64,000 nucleotides of DNA from NCBI GenBank assembly GCA_002118135.1, contig BDIU01000226.1, positions 80,534-144,533 on the forward strand, written 5' to 3'. Below are positions 57,915-64,000 of the stretch, piece by piece. The notes beneath the pieces were generated by a model. That model made no database searches. It saw only the letters and a program-made list of their open reading frames with translations, and was not told where the DNA came from. Each line of letters opens with the position of its first letter. The stretch's first letter is position 1. Source of the DNA: Trebouxia sp. TZW2008 (lineage: Eukaryota > Chlorophyta > Trebouxiophyceae > Trebouxiales > Trebouxiaceae). The position numbers and the translations under genes are program-made.

Positions 57915-60676
57915 TCAAGCAAGTGTAGTGTCAACTGTAAGCGTGATTACTGGACAACAGAACATGATCCAGCTGTACATGCCAAAGGCTACGCTGGAGG
58001 GCAAGCGCTCTTCTGAATAGAAAGCAGGCATGTTAAGAAGCTGCTTGATCATGCAGGCTGCTGCGCTCCTTTTCACTTCATGTCTGCTCAAGAAGTCTGA
58101 TATCATAGCAAGCTGTGCTAGCTGGCCACTGCTGGAACGCATTCTGTGGACATGCGATTTCGGCCGTCCAATTTTTGCCGTTTTGCAAGTGCTCCAATGC
58201 TTTGTGGCAGCTGGCGGATGCATGGAGCATTGCTGTGATCTTGCAAGTCCCAGACAGCAGAAAAGCAACGCCTTTCTCAAAGCCCATGCTGTGGCAGCAT
58301 TGGGGGCAGCGTAGTACATAATGCTGAATTCATTTAGCCAAAATATTGAGTGAATATCTTTCAGATCTGTCAAGGTGACTGCAGGCTTGAAATCAAGTGC
58401 ATGTATGTTGGCTAGCAATAAGGCTGCCATGGCTCGGCAAGCAGCTTTCCTTGTATGCTGAAATCACCTTGCTCACAAGCAAGCAAGCTCACATAACAGG
58501 AAGCAAGCAACATAACAGCAACACTAAGAGCACCATGTATGAATTCCTACTTGCAACTTACGCAACATTGTGCAGATACAAAATAAGCATTGAGCATTCA
58601 TGCTGACCATGCTTCAGGACTTGCACTCTAGCAACTGCATTGACTTACCTGGTCTACATTGCTGGAAGTCAATGCAGCGGAGTCTGAAGACAAACTTACT
58701 GGCACCCCTGATGTTTGTGGGTGGAGCTGAGGCTCCAGCTCCCAAAGCCACGGCAAACCGTTGGCAGGAGCTCCTACACTGATAGACTGCTGCAGCAAAA
58801 GTGCTGCGTCCGTGGTCCCCTTGAGAGTAAATCCCAGCTCATCCTGCATATTTGCACACTGACCTATGCTATCAACCTTTTGGCTCATTATAGCAAATGC
58901 AATTGAGAGCGCTGTTCCTTAATAGTCGTGTTGAGATGACACAGTCAGTTGGTAGGAACAGTTTGATAGCCTGCGGCGTGCCGCCAGCTGTGCATGAGTA
59001 ATGGATGATGATGCATGTGTAATGATTTACAACAGATGCTATAGTGATGATGGGTAAGAGAAGGCCTTGCAGCGCTACATACATACTACATTGCAAGCTT
59101 GCAGATTATTTGGCCATCACAAGCAACTGCGTACAATAATACCATATCAGCTGTTGCAAAGCTCAGATGCTGTGACAAATGCCATGTGCATCATGCAGAA
59201 AAGGCTGCTGTGGTGTATGGGCATCTCAAATGATCTATCATAGTACCTGTGACAAAGAACAGCTTTGGAGATTGCCGTGCATCAATCATAATGTACTTAT
59301 CTCCTTGCTTAACCTCTGCAATGTGGCGCCACATGTGAGGCAGATGCTGGTCTGCTTGAGATGCCTCTGATGCCTCGCTCCATTCAAATGGTGTGGCTGA
59401 TTGCATTTTGAGACCGTTGACATCCCCAAGGTAGGGTTTGAGAAGCAAGCCTGCACAAAGAGCACAGGTTATCAAAAACAGCTGCCAATGCCAGCTTTTG
59501 AAATAACTGCTTGCATCGCTGAATTTACGGGAATGGCCTAAAGTGATTGGCATGCGGGATCTAGTACCTGCATTCTTTCGAATGTGGTCTCCCTGCCAGG
59601 GTTCAATCTCTGACAAGCGCACGCTGCGAGTCTTTCTCAACTGATCTTTGGCAAAAGCTGCAAGCATTTGAATCTCCTCTAAGCCCATGTGGCCAGCTGG
59701 TGCACCACCTGCAATTTGTTGCAGGAGGCACATTCACTATCAAACGCTGTTACTGCAAACAAAGCCAAGCTGCTGCATAGCATACCCAAGTGCAGTGGGT
59801 TTGCCAGGCTTGCCCTTGCTGCAGCAGTGTTCTTCCACAGAACAAGTCCACAGTTTCGTCTGACTGAAAATTTGAACTTGTGCTTGCACCTCCACACAAA
59901 TTGCATTACACAGAAAAAGCGGAACGACAATTGATAAGGTCGTAAACATGTTGCAAACAAGCACACAAGGCAAGGAACATTTGCAGATACATGCATGCAG
60001 ACTCTGTCTGCAGCAGGCTGAAACACACTGCTGAGGAAGACTTCAGAATGCTCATACCAGAAGTCACAGTGCACCACAAACAGCTGCAAAGAATGTACAG
60101 TCATTGAAGGCAACCATGAATCTGTACAGGCTGATAGAGAAGCAACGTCTACTGGACTCTGACCACTGTATGCATGAAAATATGGCGCACTGTACATGCT
60201 ATCGTCCAATGTAGCAAGGCAACTTGTTTTTGTTTGGCTGACAGCATTGCTGTCTATTGACAATAAGGCCTGTTGATCGGTAGAGGAGAGACACCTCTTA
60301 CAAGGCAGCAATCTACAAGAAAATCACCTGCAACATTTGCCGCTGAAATGATCAGTGGGTTGGCCTGGCTACCGGCTGTACCATCACGCAGAACCCTTTG
60401 CTGGATATCTGTGACAATCCTCTTGGTTTTGCTTGTTTGTGCATCCACCAGGCTCTTCCTACTGCAAATTCAATCATATCATGGCTCAGGAATAGCTGGC
60501 CAGGTAGTCCCCAATTCAGATGGATTCGAGACTGACCTGTTGATGACAATGCTGGCAGGCTGCAGCTGTAATGCACAGAGGTCAAGCCTGCCATCAACTT
60601 CCAGTACATACGGGTCTGCCTCCTGATTTATGAAGACTTCTTCCATCAGGCTTGCGACTGCCCCTGCCCAACACAT
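57915..60676 (-). CDS. Unrecognised multi-exon protein
   Basis: Well-supported exons in one frame: 60676-60537 (starting MCWAGAVASLMEEVFINQEA), 60461-60328 (SKTKRIVTDIQQRVLRDGT), 60253 to about 60050 (MYSAPYFHAYSGQSPVDVA), 59708-59568 (GLEEIQMLAAFAKDQLRKTR) and 59450-59247 (PYLGDVNGLKMQSATPFEW; KYIMIDARQSPKLFFVTG). Further likely exons lie at about 58840-58650 (DELGFTLKGTTDAALLLQQS) and 58380-57915 (LTDLKDIHSIFWLNEFSIMY), but their joins are unresolved. No motif I know is present and no membrane helix is certain. The 3' end at 57915 is the end of an open frame, not a proven stop. It may be more than one gene. Confidence 0.5.
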
Positions 60677-61077
60677 GGCTGCACATTATGCCACAAGCTT
60701 ACAATGCACAATAGCACACACATGGCTGTAGCTTTGATCAGCTGTGCTCAGGAGCGTAACAAAATGTCTCGTGGAAGTACGGTGGGGATGTTCTCTTCTA
60801 TCCAGGAATCTATCTAGACAAGCGAAAACCTAGTTGCACTCCGATGCTGGATTGCCTGCATGGCGCCCTGTCGTACTTGCAAACATAGACTCTTTCTACC
60901 ATCTTCCGCAACATATACCCCAAACATTAAATGGAGAGCTACCATTCAAAGGCAATATACAAAACAAGATGCTTGCTGCAGGCTACAACCAACAGCTATT
61001 CCCTTCCAAATGTTGGACGCCTACAAGGATGGTTGTGATGATATTCTCAAAATTAGGCCAACTCATGTGTCTTTCAT
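60677..61077. other. Intergenic region between two minus-strand genes
   Basis: Contains the 3' end of the HNH-like gene and the promoter of its downstream neighbour. No feature was recognised. Confidence 0.45.
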
Positions 61078-63310
61078 TCAAGCATTTGGGGTCTGCTTTG
61101 ACAGCCAATGCTGCACTTTTGCAATGTAGGTCTCGTCCTCAGACAAGAAGTCATCGAAGTTGATCTGGATCCAGCCTTGCTTGGCTGCTTCCTTCTGTGC
61201 CAAATGTGCTTGGTAACACAACACACGTTTGTATGGTCGTACCTCACATCCCAAGGGGAAGCTCAAAGCAGTTTTGTCAATGTCTGCAAAAGTCAGTGTC
61301 ATGGCTCGGGCACTTGATGGTGCTGCCCAGCTTGCTCCCATGACGCGTTGGCCGTAGCTTGAAAGCTTCTCAGTAAGTAAGGCTGGGTTCAGAACCCGAG
61401 CCACAAAACTGCAGTGGGACATTGTGACAACTGTCATTTTCAACGCAGCACTATTTGCATACAATACTCTGCATTTTACACACAATTCAAGCCAAGCCAC
61501 ATATATGTGCCACATACATTTCAGAATGCACTTGGAAATGCAACGCTGCACGCTTCAAGAAGCAAGACTCTCCTCATACCTGCTGTTTTGAGTGTCATAT
61601 GTGAAACACATCTGGGATGTGTCAGGCATGCTCAACGGGCTTCCACAACAGCAGCCCATTGCGGACATCATCAACATCGCTAAAGCCAAGTGCAAGCTCC
61701 ACAAACACTGCCCATGAGGATTTGTGAAGGTGTGTTGCAATGACAGTCTTGGACGGCAGAGCCTCTGATGTTAACGTGCACACCAGCTTGCCTGCACAAT
61801 AGACGATAGAGTGACTGCTAGCATTCAGCAGCATTTTACTATTACTTGCAGGTACATGCAGCTTGCACAAGCCATAAGTGAGGTCACAGAATGATTGTCA
61901 CTTCAAGTCACTTCAAGCTAAGGGATGTGCATTATGCCACGACTTTGCATGATTGCAAGCTTGCCTTGCACAGTCTTGCCATAGGCTGCTTTGAGACGCC
62001 CCTTGAGCTTTCTACTGGTAGACTTGCTTATGTTGCTTTCTGAGTAGCGGAAAACATGGTCGTACAGCTTTCTGGCAAGACCACCATCTAGCTGCTGCTG
62101 CTCTTCCAAGACAGCTATTCAGGCAGTAAGATCAGAATCTGCAATGCACAAGCACACCGATTCACGTGAGAGGATTGCAAAAGCCCAAAGCAAAGCTCTT
62201 GCCACGCGCAAGGCATTGCTAGCCATCAGCACAAAGACAGCAAAAGCTGTACTTCCAACTAGAATGCTGGTACCTGCTGACTCATGGTACAGGCCGTATA
62301 CAACAGACATATCATGCAAGAGATGATAGACAGACTTGGCTTATATGCACAGGAGCGGCTGGGCTTGGATGAGCTGGAATGTGCATCCGGCCTGATAAGC
62401 AAACCTTGTGATGCATTGCATTTAATGCTCAGCACTTGCCTTCAGGTTCAAAAGACTTGGACAACTACCAAAAATGCACTCGAGCTGCCACACCAGTTTC
62501 TTGAACGCATACCTGCATCAAGTGTCTGCTGCTGTCCATGCTGCTCCTGGCGCACTGCATGCATACACCACCATCACCATCACCATCTGCTCCCTGTTGA
62601 GGATAGACGATCAGAGTGCTACCCTGATTGCTGTGCTGAGACGCTGTGTGCGCATATAGACTGCATATGCATTGAAGCCCACAACAACCCTGGCGGATGA
62701 ACCTGATTGCAATGTCCGAAGTGACAGCAGCAAACGGTGCACTGCCTCCCCTAGACTTGCATATACTTCACACGTTTCTGACGGGCTTGATTCAATTTTC
62801 GACAGAAGAACACTTGCCTGTGGCTTGAAGGTTTAGGGATTTCGAAGTTAGGGAAACCTTGGACAGCTGTGGATTCCAGAGCTATGTTTGTATGTGCAAG
62901 CAAGACAGGGAGGCAGCACTGAGCCACTTCGGCGCGCAAAAATGTAGAACACACACAGATGGAGCTCTTGAGTACACAACCCTATGGATCAGGCCGGGAG
63001 AGCACAGTGCATCGCCACCTATTGGGTTGTGCTCAACAATAGACAGGACATGCCCTAGTTCCTGTTGTCTGGTACACGCAAGTCGATTCTCATGATGAAG
63101 CAAAAGCTGAGCCTGACCTGATGGTGCGTCAGGTAGAAGGGTGCGCAATGTTTTCAAAACATCCAAGCACCAAAAAAGAAAAGTGGCCTGTCTGCTGCTG
63201 GTAGCTGCAGCAATTTGCCCTTCAAGACTGGCTTATCTGAAGCACTGAGCCCTGTCACAGCTCCATCTGGGATCTCAAGCTGGTCCAGCAGTGTCAGCCA
63301 TTCAGCAATG
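61078..63310 (-). pseudogene. HNH-nuclease-like protein gene with an apparent frameshift
   Basis: Exons 62273-62166, 62114-61944, 61791-61580 and 61408-61078 join in a constant phase. Upstream coding-like segments (about 63300-63210 with EWLTLLDQLEIPDGAVTGLS; 63166-62950 with LKTLRTLLPDAPSGQAQ; about 62900-62810 with GFPNFEIPKPSSHR) belong to the same gene or a neighbour. The product has a membrane-like helix (STAFAVFVLMASNALRVA), a basic helix region, then an HNH-like module: CTLTSEALPSKTVIATHLHK, then DVRNGLLLWKPVEHA. It ends with SFPLGCEVRPYKRVLCYQAH, a pattern shared by a large family of HNH-like proteins in algae and oomycetes (recalled, not searched). Right after KPVEHA (about 61639) the frame is lost by two missing bases or one extra base, and resumes as DTSQMCFTYD. 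Either the copy is damaged or the assembly is wrong. Called a pseudogene provisionally. Confidence 0.5.
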
Positions 63311-64000
63311 TTGCGTTAAGTCCTGTGTAGGGAAGGAACAAGTTGCAAAAGGGCCTTGTGCGCATGTTGACAGAATATTGGTCATGGACTCTGTTGCAGG
63401 AGACAACCCTGACAAATGTGCAAAGACTTTGAGCAATGTGCTGCAAAGAAGTGACTACAGGCAAGCTCTGTTCAGAACAGAACAGCAGAGCACCGACAGG
63501 GCAGATTGTGCCACAAGAATAATTCACAATAAAAGGCTTGTGCCAGGATTCCCAGACGCATAGTCGGAGTCTCAGTGCTACCGAAGAGGCGTAGCAAACC
63601 TTGCTTTGCGCACTGCTGCCACACGGGCATTCATTGGCCAAGGCCTGTGGCAGCACCAAACGCTGACTTCAGCGCTGATTGCTTCAACTATTCTAACGAG
63701 GAGCCAAAGTTGGCAGATCAAACTGCTCGAGCCGGACCTTTGAGCTTGAGCTCAACAGGATTCCACCGACAAGAGCTTGAGCTCAACAGGATTCCACCGG
63801 CAAGAGCGAAGTCCCCTCGCAAATCGAATGCAGTTCCTTGTGAGCCAGCCGGGGCCAGGCAAAGTGCTCGAGCATCTGCAGGCGTCCGGCAGCTCGTCTA
63901 GCGATTCGAGAGCAGTCAGATCATGCGAAGGTGCCGTACACAGTGAGAGAGCAGAAAGGTCACGAGCCCCAGCCGAATGGCGAATGGGCGAAAGCCGACA
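63311..64000. other. Right edge of the window
   Basis: Open frames on both strands without clear homology. It may hold the 5' part of the HNH-like gene. A 30-bp direct repeat (GAGCTTGAGCTCAACAGGAT...) occurs twice at 63741-63805. Confidence 0.4.

Noticed and set aside
62560..62590. Plus-strand run of six His-like codons (HHHHHH)
   Set aside because: A CATCAC simple repeat on the strand opposite the HNH-like gene; no supported gene uses that frame.
61000..63310. HNH-like gene as a homing endonuclease or mobile element
   Set aside because: It has ordinary spliceosomal introns, a membrane-like helix and no flanking repeats; the resemblance is to a broad HNH-like family, not to intron-encoded nucleases.
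297..64000. Possible metabolic or defence gene cluster
   Set aside because: The genes belong to unrelated housekeeping pathways on alternating strands, and no shared substrate or prokaryote-like operon spacing is seen.

Overview
This is nuclear DNA of a photosynthetic eukaryote, most likely a green alga (Chlorophyta; a trebouxiophyte is my guess from style, not proof). Evidence: light-dependent protochlorophyllide oxidoreductase and a KEA-type K+/H+ antiporter with plastid-type N-termini, a plant-type beta-ureidopropionase, and compact genes broken by many short spliceosomal introns that mostly read GT...TGCAG. For nine genes (KEA, SUN protein, SRPBCC protein, histidinol dehydrogenase, XRCC3, beta-ureidopropionase, NPC1, glycyl-tRNA synthetase, POP4) I could place every splice junction so that exon lengths add to an exact multiple of three and the protein follows its family through each junction.

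Layout. 0.3-6.1 kb: KEA antiporter (+). 6.7-10.5: SUN-domain membrane protein (-), divergent from a plastid SRPBCC protein (10.8-12.0, +). 12.7-15.0: histidinol dehydrogenase (+). 15.9-16.9: small predicted plastid membrane protein (-). 17.3-19.2: XRCC3 recombinase (+). 19.6-21.7: beta-ureidopropionase (-), divergent from intronless POR (22.3-23.5, +). 23.7-24.4: weak small gene (-). 24.5-36.1: a 16-exon NPC1 sterol transporter (+). 37.0-39.9: AWS/SET/post-SET histone methyltransferase (+) and a Gln-rich downstream exon. 40.2-42.8 and 43.6-45.9: two unrecognised, probably nuclear proteins (-). 46.3-52.1: WHEP-containing glycyl-tRNA synthetase (+). 52.4-55.4: Apd1/sucrase-ferredoxin-like Fe-S protein (-), divergent from RNase P/MRP subunit POP4 (55.7-56.9, +). 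57.9-60.7 and 61.1-63.3: two further minus-strand genes, the second with an HNH-like domain and an apparent frameshift. No rRNA, tRNA, CRISPR or intact transposon was seen. The genes belong to unrelated pathways (ion balance, histidine and chlorophyll synthesis, pyrimidine breakdown, sterol transport, translation, DNA repair); nothing suggests an operon or gene cluster.

The outstanding feature is structural. At eleven or more splice junctions in at least six genes, the end of an exon plus its flanking intron has been duplicated in tandem, from two to about eight copies, leaving exon fragments with their own intact or broken splice sites inside introns. NPC1 alone has six such sites. Added to this are two short interspersed repeat families confined to introns, an inverted exon-like foldback at 23.87-24.08 kb, a GTGA array immediately before a GlyRS acceptor, and a 20-bp array directly after the POP4 stop codon. 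This repeated splice-junction duplication is my main candidate for something new in the window.
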